This document shows, in pieces, positions 53,915 to 64,000 of a DNA stretch of 64,000 nucleotides. The position numbers and the translations under genes were made by a program. Numbering within the stretch: position 1 is the stretch's first letter; every line of letters begins with the position of its first letter. Below the pieces are notes generated by a model. It saw only the letters and a list, made by a program, of their open reading frames with translations. It made no database searches and was not told where the DNA came from. The stretch covers positions 5,208,001 through 5,272,000 of the forward strand of contig FNSS01000001.1 in assembly GCA_900104855.1 (NCBI GenBank), written 5' to 3'. The DNA is from Rhizobiales bacterium GAS188. Lineage in GTDB: Bacteria > Pseudomonadota > Alphaproteobacteria > Rhizobiales > Beijerinckiaceae.

Positions 53915-55447
53915 GTGCCCGATCCTGCAGCTCCCCGAAACCGATCGGTTGCCATCGTCGGGGCGGGGGCTTCAGGTCTCTGCGCGGCGAGGTATTTCAA
54001 GGAAGCCGGCTTCGAGGTCACGATCTATGAGATCGGCACTCAGGTCGGGGGATTATGGTGCTTCAACAACGACAATGGGCTGTCGTCCGCCTACGACACG
54101 CTGCACATCAACACCGCAAAAACCCTCACGAACTTCAGCGATTTTCGCTTTCCGCCCGGGACGCAGCCCTTTCCCGATCACAGGGACATGCACGCCTATT
54201 TCGAGCGCTTCGTGGAGCATTATGGGTTAAGGCCCCTCATCCGATTCAGCTCCCGCGTGACCGCGATCCGCCCGAACCAGCAGCAGGATGGTGCCCGCGC
54301 CCGCTGGATCGTCGAGACCGATGCCGCGAATGGCGGCGTCTTCGATGCCGTCATCGTGGCGAGCGGCCATCTCAGCAAGCCGCTGCATGTCGAGCGGCTC
54401 GCGTCATTCCAAGGCGAATATCTGCATTCGCATGATTACAGGGAGCCTGCGCCCTTTGTGGGAAAGCGCGTCTGCATCGTCGGCGTTGGCAACAGCGCTT
54501 GCGACATTGCGAGCGATCTCGCGACCGTCACGCCAAGGACTGTGATCGTTGCACGGTCCGGCGTGCGCATCGCACCGAAGCTGCTGTTCGGAATGCCCTT
54601 CACCGACGTCACCTCGCGATTATCGCATCCCCTCATTCCGCAATGGCTCGGCCGAGCCGTCACCAACGCTCTCATCCGCGTGATCCAGGGCCCGATGGAA
54701 CGGCTCGGATTCAAGCCCCTCAAGGGGCGTTCGCACGCGCTGAGCAACGCCACCATCGTGCAGCACATTGCCTATCGGCGCGTCGAGGTGAAGCATGATA
54801 TCGAAGCCGTCGAAGGCAGGACGATCGGCTTTTCCGATGGCAGCAAGGCCGAGTTCGATACGCTGATCGCGGCGACCGGCTATGTGATCGACTTACCCTT
54901 CCTGTCCGATTCCGTCATGCCGGTCCGCGACAATTGCGTGGAGCTCTATAACAGGATCGTCCCGCCGGACCGGCCGGGGCTCTATTTCATGGGGCTCCTC
55001 AACCTCAATGGCGCGGCGAACCAGGCCTATGACCGTCAGGCACCTTGGATCGTCGCCATGGAGACCGGTGAGGCGCAATTGCCGAGCGTCGACGAGATGC
55101 GCGGCGCGATCCGCCGCAAGGCCGAATGGGTGCGGCGCCACTATCCCCACACGCCGCGCCATACTATCGAGGAAGAGCCGATCCCGTATTTCCGGGAGTT
55201 GCGATGCTCCTTGAGGGCGGCACGCCGCCGCGCCGATCGCAGCCGCCCGCTCGGCGAAGCTCGCTCTCCATCGGGCTTGGATGCGCCGCCGGGAGCGAGG
55301 GCGACCGAGACGGTCGCGATCCCAGTGGGACCGCGGGCGTCCTCGCCCGCTCTTGCGAAGGGCGAGGCCTCCACATCCGGAAGAAGTGCGACCGAGACGG
55401 TCGCGGTCCCAGAGGCGTCGCCGACCGGGACCGGAGACGAGAGATGA
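53915..55447 (+). CDS. Flavin-containing monooxygenase-like protein with repeat-derived tail
   Basis: 510 residues from GTG 53915, with GAGGAGA 7 nt upstream. FAD site IVGAGASGLCAARYF (16-21), FMO signature FQGEYLHSHDY (165-175), NADPH site IVGVGNSACDIAS (190-195), and ATGYVIDLPFL late in the protein. It would oxygenate N or S centres or ketones using NADPH. The family-like part ends near IPYFRELR (about residue 430). The last 80 residues are low-complexity and include the dispersed palindromic element read in frame (462-499, with ATETVA twice). The stop overlaps the next gene by 4 nt. Confidence 0.9.
   Translation: MPDPAAPRNRSVAIVGAGASGLCAARYFKEAGFEVTIYEIGTQVGGLWCFNNDNGLSSAYDTLHINTAKTLTNFSDFRFPPGTQPFPDHRDMHAYFERFVEHYGLRPLIRFSSRVTAIRPNQQQDGARARWIVETDAANGGVFDAVIVASGHLSKPLHVERLASFQGEYLHSHDYREPAPFVGKRVCIVGVGNSACDIASDLATVTPRTVIVARSGVRIAPKLLFGMPFTDVTSRLSHPLIPQWLGRAVTNALIRVIQGPMERLGFKPLKGRSHALSNATIVQHIAYRRVEVKHDIEAVEGRTIGFSDGSKAEFDTLIAATGYVIDLPFLSDSVMPVRDNCVELYNRIVPPDRPGLYFMGLLNLNGAANQAYDRQAPWIVAMETGEAQLPSVDEMRGAIRRKAEWVRRHYPHTPRHTIEEEPIPYFRELRCSLRAARRRADRSRPLGEARSPSGLDAPPGARATETVAIPVGPRASSPALAKGEASTSGRSATETVAVPEASPTGTGDER
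55298..55411. repeat. Dispersed palindromic element, copy B (partial plus full unit)
   Basis: A right-end fragment (55298-55324, GCGACCG-AGA-CGGTCGCGATCCCA) is joined to a full 86-bp unit bounded by TGGGACCG (55326) and CGGTCCCA (to 55411). It lies inside the 3' end of the monooxygenase gene without breaking the frame. Same family as 6612, 44726 and 44948. Confidence 0.85.
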
Positions 55448-56220
55448 GCCGCGACACTCCTGAGCCGTTCGAGCTCTATGCCATCCGCTATGCCTGCCTC
55501 GAAGGACGCTCGCCGCATGACATCTTCATCGGCGGAGACCCGCATGAGGGTCCTTTCGACATGGATTATTTCGTCTGGGCGGCGATCGGCTCGAAGCGCA
55601 GCTTCGTGATCGATACCGGGTTCAACGCGCAAACGGCGCTGCGGCGAAAACGGCAATTCCTGCGCTGCCCGATCGGCCTCGACCCGCAGACGACGACCGA
55701 TGTCGTGATCACGCATCTGCACTATGACCATGTCGGGAATTTCGACCGCTTTCCGGCGGCGGTTTTCCATCTGCAGGATCGGGAAATGGCCTTCGCGACC
55801 GGCCGCCATATGGGTCATCCGATCATGAATGCGGCCTTCGACGTCGAGGACGTGGTCGGCATGGTGAGGGAAGTCTATCGCGGCCGCGTTCGTTTCCATG
55901 ATGGCGCCGTCGAGCTCGCGGCAGGTCTCAGCCTGCATCCGGTCGGCGGCCATTCCGCCGGCCTGCAAGTGGTGCGCGTGTGGACGCGCCGCGGCTATGT
56001 GGTGATCGCCTCTGATGCCAGCCATTTCTACGCCCATATGGAGCAGGGCCGCTGCTTTCCGATCACCTACAATGTCGGCGACGTCCTCGACGGCTATCGC
56101 AAGGTGAACAAGCTCGCATCCTCGCCCTCCCACATCATTCCCGGTCACGACCCGCTGGTCATGCAGCGATACCCTGCGCCGCGCGACGACATGCGCGGCG
56201 CGATCGTGCGGCTGGATTAG
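55444..56220 (+). CDS. MBL-fold hydrolase, N-acyl-homoserine-lactonase-like
   Basis: 258 residues from ATG 55444, overlapping the monooxygenase stop (ATGA). Zinc motif HLHYDH at 91-96 (VVITHLHYDHVGNFDRFP), preceded by FVIDTGF, followed by PVGGHSAGLQVV, VIASDASHFYAH (bridging Asp) and HIIPGHDPLV. This order is typical of the AHL-lactonase/AttM-like group. Acting with the upstream monooxygenase (for example lactone formation then opening) is plausible but inferred. No signal peptide. Confidence 0.9.
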   Translation: MSRDTPEPFELYAIRYACLEGRSPHDIFIGGDPHEGPFDMDYFVWAAIGSKRSFVIDTGFNAQTALRRKRQFLRCPIGLDPQTTTDVVITHLHYDHVGNFDRFPAAVFHLQDREMAFATGRHMGHPIMNAAFDVEDVVGMVREVYRGRVRFHDGAVELAAGLSLHPVGGHSAGLQVVRVWTRRGYVVIASDASHFYAHMEQGRCFPITYNVGDVLDGYRKVNKLASSPSHIIPGHDPLVMQRYPAPRDDMRGAIVRLD

Positions 56221-56259
56221 CGGCTCGTCGTCGGTTCGCGCCGGCCGCGCCGCCAGTTC

Positions 56260-57864
56260 TTACAACGCCGCCACATAGCCGTCGCGGCGCGGGTCGCAGG
56301 CACCGGCCATCGCGCCGCTCTGCGGGTTGCGGGTGATGCCGTGCATGCCTCCGACCGCCATGGTCCAGGGGAGAGGGGTGTCGACTTCGTGGCCGCGCTT
56401 GCGCAACGCCTCGTAGGTGGTGTCCGGAAGCCGCGCCTCGATCTGCACTCGCCGCCCGTCCCAGAGGCGGGCGCGGGGCGCCTCGATGGCATCCTGCAGC
56501 CCGAGTCCGTAATCGAGATGCTGGACCATCACCTGCGTCTGCGTCTGGCAGATGCCGTAGCTACCCGGCGTGCCGAGCAGGAGAGCGAGCTCGCCATCGC
56601 TCGTCGCGATGCTCGGGGCGAGCGGCAGAGCGAGCTCGGCGTTCGGCGTCAGGTGGTTGCGTCCGCCCGGAGCCACCTCGCCCCAATAGAGGAAATTGTT
56701 CAGGCACACACCGTGCTCGGGCACGACCACGCCGCAGCCGAACAGCGCGCCGAGGCTCTGGGTGATGCAGACGGCATTGCCGTCGCGGTCGGCGACCGAG
56801 AAGGAGGTCGTGTGCTCATGGGCGAGCTCGACGGGTTGCGGCGCGATGAACTGCTCCGTCGGCCCTTCGACGGGCCGACCGTCGCGCACGCGTTGCCGCA
56901 GTGTCTCGACATGGGCGTCGCCGAGCAAGGAGCGCAGCTGCTCCGCATCGGGGTTGCTGGTGGCGATGCGGACGCCGGCCGCAAGGCGGATGGCGCGATA
57001 GACGATATCGAGGTGCTCGACGCCGTTGCGCTCGAGCTTCGAGAAATCGAAGCCCTCGAGGATGCGCAAGGTCAACAGATATTGGTAGGATTCGGACGGG
57101 GGTGGCGCGCTGTGCACCGCGAGCCCGCGATAGCTCTGCGCGATCGGCTCGACCCAGCGCGGCTCGACCGCCTCGAGATCGGCCTCGCTGAGACAGCCGC
57201 CCGCGCGCTGCGCCTGCGCCACCACGGCCCGGCCGAGCGGGCCGCCATAGAGATAGGCCGGGCCCTCCGACGCGATCGCCTCGAAGGTGCGCGCGAGCGC
57301 CGGCTGGCGCAGCACATCGCCGAGCGACTGGCGCTCGCGCCCGCTCGCATAGAGCGCGGCCCAGTCGGGCAGCAGCTCGGCATGCGACGCCTTGAGCTCG
57401 GCGCGGATCTCGTTGATGGCCGACACATTGTATTCGGCGAGCGGGAAGCCGTCGCGGGCATAGCCGATGGCTGGCGCGAACACCTCGGAGAGCGTCTTGC
57501 GTCCATGGCTGCGCACCAGCTCGCACCAGCCGGCGAGATTGCCGGGCGTGCCGCAGCCTTGCGCGCCGCGGGCGAGCTCCGCGCGTTCCTTGAAGCGCCC
57601 TTGCGGGAAATGGCTCGGCACGCGCGTCACGTAATCGAGGGTGCGGATGCGCTTTTCGGCGGCGATCCGGCAGGTGGCGGTGCCCATGCCGGCAAGGCCC
57701 GACATATAGGGCTCGACCACGTTCAGCGCGGCGGCGGTGGCGGCGGCCGCGTCGAAAGCGTTGCCGCCCTCTGCGAGCAGGCGCACGCCCGCCAGCGCCG
57801 CCAGCGGATGCGCCGCGGCGACGATGCCGTTCACCGATGCGACCGTCGGTCTTTTGCCGTCCAT
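56260..57864 (-). CDS. ggt: Gamma-glutamyltransferase-family protein
   Basis: 534 residues. An Ntn-hydrolase that would self-cleave before Thr352 in EHTTSFSVADRDGNAV to form two subunits. Other marks: GGNAFDAAAATAAALNVVEP near the N-terminus, GCGTPGNLAGW and the oxyanion-loop region. The usual TTHYS is TTSFS. No signal peptide, so probably cytoplasmic, unlike E. coli GGT. It removes gamma-glutamyl groups from glutathione or related peptides. GGGAGG lies 9 nt before ATG 57864. It follows the peptide ABC genes after 37 nt, suggesting the importer brings in its substrate. Confidence 0.92.
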   Translation of the reverse strand: MDGKRPTVASVNGIVAAAHPLAALAGVRLLAEGGNAFDAAAATAAALNVVEPYMSGLAGMGTATCRIAAEKRIRTLDYVTRVPSHFPQGRFKERAELARGAQGCGTPGNLAGWCELVRSHGRKTLSEVFAPAIGYARDGFPLAEYNVSAINEIRAELKASHAELLPDWAALYASGRERQSLGDVLRQPALARTFEAIASEGPAYLYGGPLGRAVVAQAQRAGGCLSEADLEAVEPRWVEPIAQSYRGLAVHSAPPPSESYQYLLTLRILEGFDFSKLERNGVEHLDIVYRAIRLAAGVRIATSNPDAEQLRSLLGDAHVETLRQRVRDGRPVEGPTEQFIAPQPVELAHEHTTSFSVADRDGNAVCITQSLGALFGCGVVVPEHGVCLNNFLYWGEVAPGGRNHLTPNAELALPLAPSIATSDGELALLLGTPGSYGICQTQTQVMVQHLDYGLGLQDAIEAPRARLWDGRRVQIEARLPDTTYEALRKRGHEVDTPLPWTMAVGGMHGITRNPQSGAMAGACDPRRDGYVAAL

Positions 57865-57901
57865 GATGATGATCCTCCCGTCGTCTTCGATTTGGTCTGG
57901 C

Positions 57902-58884
57902 TCAACCCGGACCGATCAGGTGGCACGCCACCTGATGGCCCGGCGCCGGCTCGGTGATTTTTGGTTCCTGCTCGCGGCAGATCGGCATCACATGCGGGCA
58001 GCGTGTATGGAAGCGGCAGCCGGAGGGCGGGTTGAGGGCGCTCGGCACGTCACCGGAAAGATGCGCCCGAGCCGCGCGGGCCTGCGCGCGCGTCGAAGGA
58101 TGCGCCGCCGGCACGGCCGCAATCAGGGCCTGCGTATAGGGATGCAGCGGGGTGGCGTAGAGATCGCGCTTGGCGGCGATCTCGACCACCTTGCCGAGAT
58201 ACATCACCGCGACCCGGTTCGAGATATGCTTCACCACGCCGAGATCATGGGCGATGAACAGATAGGTGAGGCCGAGCTCGGCCTGCAGCTCCTGCAGCAG
58301 ATTGACGATCTGCGCCTGCACCGACACATCCAGCGCCGAGACCGGCTCGTCGCAGATGACGAGCTTCGGGCGCAGCACCAGCGCCCGCGCGATGCCGACG
58401 CGTTGGCGCTGGCCGCCCGAGAACTCATGCGGGAAGCGGTCGCGCGATCCTGCTGCGAGGCCCACGAGATCGAGCATCTCGCCGACCTTCAGCCGCGTCT
58501 CCTTGCCGGGTTTCGCGCCATGGATCAGCAGCGGCTCCATGATGATGTCTTCGACCGTCATGCGCGGATTGAGCGCGCCGTACGGGTCCTGGAAGATGAT
58601 CTGCATGCCGCGCCGCTTCTGGCGCAACGCCTTGGCGTCGAGGCCGGTGATATCCTCGCCCTCGAAGATGATGGTGCCCCCGCTCGGCTCGACCAGCCGG
58701 ATCAACAGGCGCCCGAGCGTCGACTTGCCGCAGCCGGATTCGCCGACGAGGCCCAAAGTCTCGCCGGCTTCGATGCTGAGCGACACCCCGTCGACTGCGC
58801 GCAGCGCGCCGCTCTGGCGCTTCAGGAACAGGCCCGAACCAACCGCGTAGTGCTTGCTGAGGTCGACGGCCTCGACGAGCGTGG

Positions 58885-58888
<4 letters not shown>
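57902..58888 (-). CDS. Peptide ABC importer, ATPase (DppF-like)
   Basis: 328 residues from GTG 58888, which overlaps the upstream stop by 4 nt; the frame is open to 58963. Walker [10 protein letters not shown] (49-57), [20 protein letters not shown], signature [26 protein letters not shown], then the Opp/Dpp-specific C-terminus with a cysteine cluster ([20 protein letters not shown]) that may bind an Fe-S cluster. It forms a heterodimer with the DppD-like ATPase. Confidence 0.95.
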
Positions 58889-59853
<965 letters not shown>

Positions 59854-59863
59854 TGCGACAGGC

Positions 59864-60748
59864 TCATTGCTGGATCCGCAGCCTGGGATCGAGCACGTCG
59901 CGCAAGCCGTCGCCGAGCAGGTTGAGGCCGAGCACGGTGAGCATCAGCGCGACGCCCGGGATGGTGATGATCCAGGGTGCGTCCGTCATGTATTGGCGCC
60001 CTTGCGCCATGATGTTGCCCCAGGTCGGTGTGGGAGGCACCGCGCCGAGGCCGAGGAAGCTCAGCGTCGCCTCCGACAGCACCGCATAGGCGAAGATGAA
60101 GCTGAGCTGCACGATCAGCGGCGCCATGGCGTTGGGCAGGATGTGGCGACGCAGGATGCGCCAATGCCCGGCGCCGGCCGCGACCGCCGCCTGCACATAT
60201 TCCATCTCGCGCAGCACGATCACCGAAGAGCGGGCGATGCGCGCCGTGCGCGGCACATAGGCGATGGCGATGGCGAGCACCACATTGACGGTCGAAGGGC
60301 CGAGCACGGCCGTGATGCCGATCGCCAAGAGGATCGCCGGAAAAGCCATCAGCGCGTCGTTGATGCGCATGATCAGGTCGTCGAGATGCCGGAAATAGCC
60401 GGCGAAGGCGCCGATCATGGTGCCGAACACGGCGTTGAGCAGCACGACGGCGAGCCCCATGGCGATCGAGAGCTGCGCCCCCCAGACGACGCGCGACCAT
60501 TGGCTGCGCCCGAAATTATCGGTGCCGAACGGATGCTCGGCGCTGGGCGGCAGGAACTTGAAACGCATCGCCAGGCGGTTCGGATCCTCGGGCGCGATCA
60601 GCGGCGCGAAGGCCGCCGCGAAGGCGATGATGCCGAACAAGACGAGGCCGGTCAGGAACAGGCGGTGGCGCAGCAGGCGCCGCACCGTGGCGACGAGCGG
60701 ATGCCTGCGGCGAGGCGCTGCCTCGGCGATCGCCTCAGGAGGATTCAT
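59864..60748 (-). CDS. Peptide ABC importer, permease (DppC-like)
   Basis: 294 residues from ATG 60748, with GAGGG 7 nt upstream. N-terminal helix RLFLTGLVLFGIIAFAAAFA, HPFGTDNFGRSQWSRVVWGA (the DppC hallmark), the EAA-like loop YVQAAVAAGAGHWRILRRHI and GDGLRDVLDPRLR at the end. Its start lies 14 nt inside the DppB-like gene. It forms the channel with DppB. Confidence 0.95.
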   Translation of the reverse strand: MNPPEAIAEAAPRRRHPLVATVRRLLRHRLFLTGLVLFGIIAFAAAFAPLIAPEDPNRLAMRFKFLPPSAEHPFGTDNFGRSQWSRVVWGAQLSIAMGLAVVLLNAVFGTMIGAFAGYFRHLDDLIMRINDALMAFPAILLAIGITAVLGPSTVNVVLAIAIAYVPRTARIARSSVIVLREMEYVQAAVAAGAGHWRILRRHILPNAMAPLIVQLSFIFAYAVLSEATLSFLGLGAVPPTPTWGNIMAQGRQYMTDAPWIITIPGVALMLTVLGLNLLGDGLRDVLDPRLRIQQ

Positions 60749-61685
60749 AGCGAACCCTCGGATCGAGCAGCGCATAGCCCATATCGACCAGGAGATTGGT
60801 CAGCACCAGGAGGCCGGTGACGATCAGCAGTCCTCCTTGCACCATCGGGTAGTCGCGGTTGAGCACGGCCTGGGTGAGCAGCTGGCCGATGCCGGGAATG
60901 GAGAACATGGTCTCGATGACGACGGACGCCGAGATCAGCAGGCCGAGGATGATGCCGATCACGGTGGTGATCGGGATCAGGGCGTTGGCGAGCGCATGCT
61001 TGAACACCACGAGACGCTGCGGCAGGCCCTTGGCGCGGGCCGTGCGGATATAGTCCTGGCGCAGCACTTCGAGCATGGTCGAGCGCGTGATGCGGGCGAG
61101 AAGCCCCGCCTGCAGCAGCGCCAGCGAGATCGCCGGCATGGTCGAGGTGCGCAGCCAGCCCACGGGATCATCCGTGAAGGCGATATAGCCGCCGGTCGGC
61201 AGCCAGCCGAGATGCACCGCGAAAACCAGGATCATCAACAGCCCGAGCCAGAAGCTCGGCATGGAGATGCCGAACATCGCAAACAGCATGGCGAGCTGAT
61301 CGACGATGGTGTTCTGCTTCAAGGCCGCGAGGATGCCGCTGATCAGGCCGATGAGCAGGGTCAGGACCAGCGCATAGGCCGACAGCGCCAAGGTCACCGG
61401 CAGCCGCAGGAAGGTCGCCTCGACCACCGGCTGGCCGAGCAGCAGCGAGCGTCCGAGATCGCCATGCAGCAGCCCGCCATACCAGCGCATGAGCTGCACC
61501 GGCAGCGACTGGTCGAGGCCGAGCTGAGAGCGGATGGCGGCGATCTGCTCGGGCGTGGCGCTCAAGCCCGCGATCACCGCCGAGGGATCGCCCGGGACGA
61601 GCCGCATCAGCCCGAAGGTGATGAGGCTCACCAGCAGCAGGATGGGCACGGCGCTGATGAGGCGCCGCAGGATGAACCGGGCCAT
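60735..61685 (-). CDS. Peptide ABC importer, permease (DppB-like)
   Basis: 316 residues. MARFILRRLISAVPILLLVS is the typical DppB beginning, followed by PGDPSAVIAG, RGLPQRLV-type EAA loop (YIRTARAKGLPQRLVVFKHA) and FSIPGIGQLLTQAVLNRDYP. Six helices. It lies 27 nt after the binding-protein gene. Confidence 0.95.
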   Translation of the reverse strand: MARFILRRLISAVPILLLVSLITFGLMRLVPGDPSAVIAGLSATPEQIAAIRSQLGLDQSLPVQLMRWYGGLLHGDLGRSLLLGQPVVEATFLRLPVTLALSAYALVLTLLIGLISGILAALKQNTIVDQLAMLFAMFGISMPSFWLGLLMILVFAVHLGWLPTGGYIAFTDDPVGWLRTSTMPAISLALLQAGLLARITRSTMLEVLRQDYIRTARAKGLPQRLVVFKHALANALIPITTVIGIILGLLISASVVIETMFSIPGIGQLLTQAVLNRDYPMVQGGLLIVTGLLVLTNLLVDMGYALLDPRVRYESS

Positions 61686-61712
61686 GCCTGACCCCTTATC
61701 CCCGAGCCCCTC

Positions 61713-63281
61713 TCAATTCGTGAACCAGACATTGGAGATGCGCGGAATGCGGAAGGGCTTGAAGCCCTGCACATTGGCGCGCGTCGCCTGCACCTTGGTC
61801 AGGGCGCCGAAGGGCAGGGCGTAGACGCGTTCGAGGATGAGCTTCTGGGCACGCGCGAAGGCGTCCTTGCGGCCGGCCTCGGTCGGCAAGGTGTTCATGT
61901 CGTTCCAGGCGGCGACGAGATCGGGATCGTCCTTGCCGTCCTTGGGCATGTAGAGGGAGGAGGGCGGTGCCAGGAAGGCGACCGTATCGATCGGGCCAAG
62001 CGCCGGCTGCGTGCCCCATCCGGTATAGAAGAAGTTCCACCCGGTATCGGGCTTCAGCGCCATGTTGACCGAGGTCGGCCAGTCCACCACCTTGAGCTGG
62101 GCGTTGATGCCGATCGACTGCAAAGCCTGCTGCATGACGAGCGCCGAATTATACATCGGCGCATAGTCCTGATTGGTCAGCAGCACCACCGGCTCGCCCT
62201 TATAGCCGGATTGCTGCAGGTATTTCTTCGCCACAGCCGGGTCGTGCTGGTTGTAGGTTTCCTTGCCGGCATCCGTATAGGTCGGCTGGTTCGGATATTG
62301 GAAACCGATATTGAGCTTGTAATTGCCATCGGTCGCCGCATCCATGATCTCGTCCATGTCGAGAGCGGCCTGCACCGCCTTGCGGAAATCGAGATTGTCG
62401 GTCGGCGGCTTCGAGGCGTTGGGCAGCGCGATCTGGATCCACCAATTATTCAGCGGCAGGAGGGTGATGTTCTTGTCGCCCTTCAGGTCGGGGACGGATT
62501 TCGTCGGCACGTCCTCGACGCCTTGCAGCTCGCCGGTCTTCAGCCCGGCCACCCGGGCGCCGGATTCGGTGACGATGCGGAAGGTGACGGTGTCGAAACA
62601 GGCCTGCTTATAGCCGCCGAAGCCGCTGCGCTCCTCGAATGAGGCGTTGGGCACATAGCCCTCATAGCGCTTGAGCTTCACGAAGCTGCCGGGGACGAAC
62701 TGCACCAGCTCCCAAGGCCCGGTGCCGATGGTCTTGAGTTGCTGCGGCGGATCGTCCTTCTCCTCGGCCGGGAAGATGACGATCGGCACGCTGAACGAGC
62801 TGATCTGGTCGATGAAGGTCGGCTGCGCCTTCTTCATATGCACCACGAAGGTCTGCGCATCCGGCGCATCCCAATGATCGACATTGGCCAGCATGCTGCG
62901 GATCAGCCCGACCTTGTTGTAGCGGTCGAAAGAGGCGGCGACATCGGCCGAGGAGAGCGGCTTGCCGTTATGGAACTTGATCCCCTGACGCAGCTTGAAG
63001 GTGTAGGTCATATGGTCGGCGGATTCGTCCATCGAGGCCGCGAGATCGAGGATCGGATGGTTATTCTCGTCGCGCGTCATCAAGGTCTCGAAGATGTTCA
63101 TCGCGACATTGCGCGTCGAGATCGTCGAGGAGGTCATCTGGTCGAGGCTGTTGACGTTGGCCTCCTGGCCGAAGACGAAATCGCCGCCGACATGCGGACA
63201 TTTGAAGGGCGCAGCGATTGCCGGCGCCGCCAGGGTCAGGCCGGCCAGCAAGCCGATCGGTGTCAGGAGCGCTCGTCCCAT
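61713..63281 (-). CDS. Peptide ABC importer, substrate-binding protein (family 5)
   Basis: 522 residues with a Sec signal peptide ending near APAIAAP. Family-5 marks: MDESADHMTYTFKLRQGIKF, HNGKPLSSADVAASFDRYN, GTGPWELVQFVPGSFVKLKR, and FRKAVQAALDMDEIMDAATD. A Cys pair (FKCPHVGG, KQACFD) may form a disulphide. It binds peptides or related amino compounds in the periplasm for the DppBCDF-like importer; the adjoining ggt points to gamma-glutamyl peptides or glutathione (inference). Confidence 0.93.
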   Translation of the reverse strand: MGRALLTPIGLLAGLTLAAPAIAAPFKCPHVGGDFVFGQEANVNSLDQMTSSTISTRNVAMNIFETLMTRDENNHPILDLAASMDESADHMTYTFKLRQGIKFHNGKPLSSADVAASFDRYNKVGLIRSMLANVDHWDAPDAQTFVVHMKKAQPTFIDQISSFSVPIVIFPAEEKDDPPQQLKTIGTGPWELVQFVPGSFVKLKRYEGYVPNASFEERSGFGGYKQACFDTVTFRIVTESGARVAGLKTGELQGVEDVPTKSVPDLKGDKNITLLPLNNWWIQIALPNASKPPTDNLDFRKAVQAALDMDEIMDAATDGNYKLNIGFQYPNQPTYTDAGKETYNQHDPAVAKKYLQQSGYKGEPVVLLTNQDYAPMYNSALVMQQALQSIGINAQLKVVDWPTSVNMALKPDTGWNFFYTGWGTQPALGPIDTVAFLAPPSSLYMPKDGKDDPDLVAAWNDMNTLPTEAGRKDAFARAQKLILERVYALPFGALTKVQATRANVQGFKPFRIPRISNVWFTN

Positions 63282-63448
63282 GGTGATGTCCTCTCGGTTA
63301 TGCCGTCATGCTTGACATGAGTCTGCGGAGCTGCGCCGTCGCGGTCAAGTCGCTGCCACCCAAGGCTGCGCCACCATCCCCCGCGACGTTGTCCCGATTG
63401 CGATGGTTGCAGGATCGATGCCAAGCTCGGGCGAGAGCCGCGCCTTTC

Positions 63449-63471
63449 ACCTCTCCCCTTGTGGGAGAGGT
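63449..63471. repeat. CTCTCCC/GGGAGAG hairpin (REP-like)
   Basis: ACCTCTCCC (63449-63457), loop CTTGT, GGGAGAGGT (63463-63471). Same family as the arms at 42065-42269. It lies in the 411-nt gap 63282-63692 between the binding-protein gene and the IS110 transposase, which also contains a 12-bp direct repeat AAGGGATGGTCG (about 63650 and 63678) and is otherwise without a gene. Confidence 0.75.
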
Positions 63472-63692
63472 CGATCCGAGCCGCCAGGCGAGGATCGGGT
63501 GAGCAACTGTGATTTTGGGCTCCCGATTATGTCATTGGGCCAGCGGTCTCGGGACCGTCAATGACGCTTCGCGCCGCCTGCGGCGGTGGCCTGCGGCCAT
63601 CATTGACCGTCCCTGCGAGCGCTGGCCTTCGGAGGCGCAGGTCGGGACGAAGGGATGGTCGCTCGCCGGTCGAACCAAGGGATGGTCGGGGG

Positions 63693-64000
<308 letters not shown>

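Overview
The window reads as a piece of a high-GC alphaproteobacterial chromosome, most likely a member of the Hyphomicrobiales (Rhizobiales). The signs are a PF02530-type outer-membrane porin, an Aap-type general amino-acid ABC importer, a GTTC-N7-GTTC LexA-type box, many ABC importers paired with catabolic enzymes, and intergenic CTCTCCC...GGGAGAG palindromes. I cannot name a genus. No rRNA, tRNA or CRISPR array was seen.

Layout. 1-6600: end of an unknown gene, a cupin, a DUF2155 periplasmic protein, a small winged-helix-like protein, an uncharacterised protein divergent from a porin with a clear terminator, a small membrane protein, and an O6-alkylguanine DNA methyltransferase. 6600-13400: a LacI-family regulator with a palindromic operator, then a complete sugar-type ABC importer (binding protein, two permeases, ATPase) ending in a GH63/MGH1-like glycosidase. 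13400-14160: a VapBC toxin-antitoxin pair with a 25-bp operator palindrome. 14250-19240: an amidohydrolase with AapM, AapQ and AapJ but no AapP.

19440-33680: a long minus-strand operon for kynurenine-type catabolism (arylformamidase, kynureninase, LivFGMH, DctA, an MBL hydrolase, a Liv-type binding protein, 3-hydroxyanthranilate dioxygenase, a DHDPS-family aldolase and a CoxL-like molybdenum hydroxylase subunit), divergent from a LysR regulator. 33866-37664: an AT-richer IS1595-family mobile element. It has matching ends and carries four passenger genes: two tiny ORFs, a ParB/Srx-domain protein and a D12-class adenine methylase. This is the most promising accessory system in the window. 37690-40075: polysaccharide deacetylase, VOC protein, and a stand-alone EF-G C-terminal half without a GTPase domain.

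40170-47420: a Pot-type ABC importer beside gentisate dioxygenase, a zeta-GST isomerase and a MarR regulator with palindromic operators. 47660-53320: two Gfo/Idh/MocA oxidoreductases, a NIPSNAP protein and a sugar ABC importer without its ATPase. 53900-56220: flavin monooxygenase-like and MBL hydrolase genes, the former extended by a dispersed palindromic element. 56260-63281: gamma-glutamyltransferase with a complete peptide ABC importer. The window ends inside an IS110-family transposase.

Overall this is a scavenger's catabolic region. Six solute importers are each linked to enzymes for their probable substrates, with local regulators (LacI, LysR, MarR), dispersed palindromic repeats and two mobile elements.
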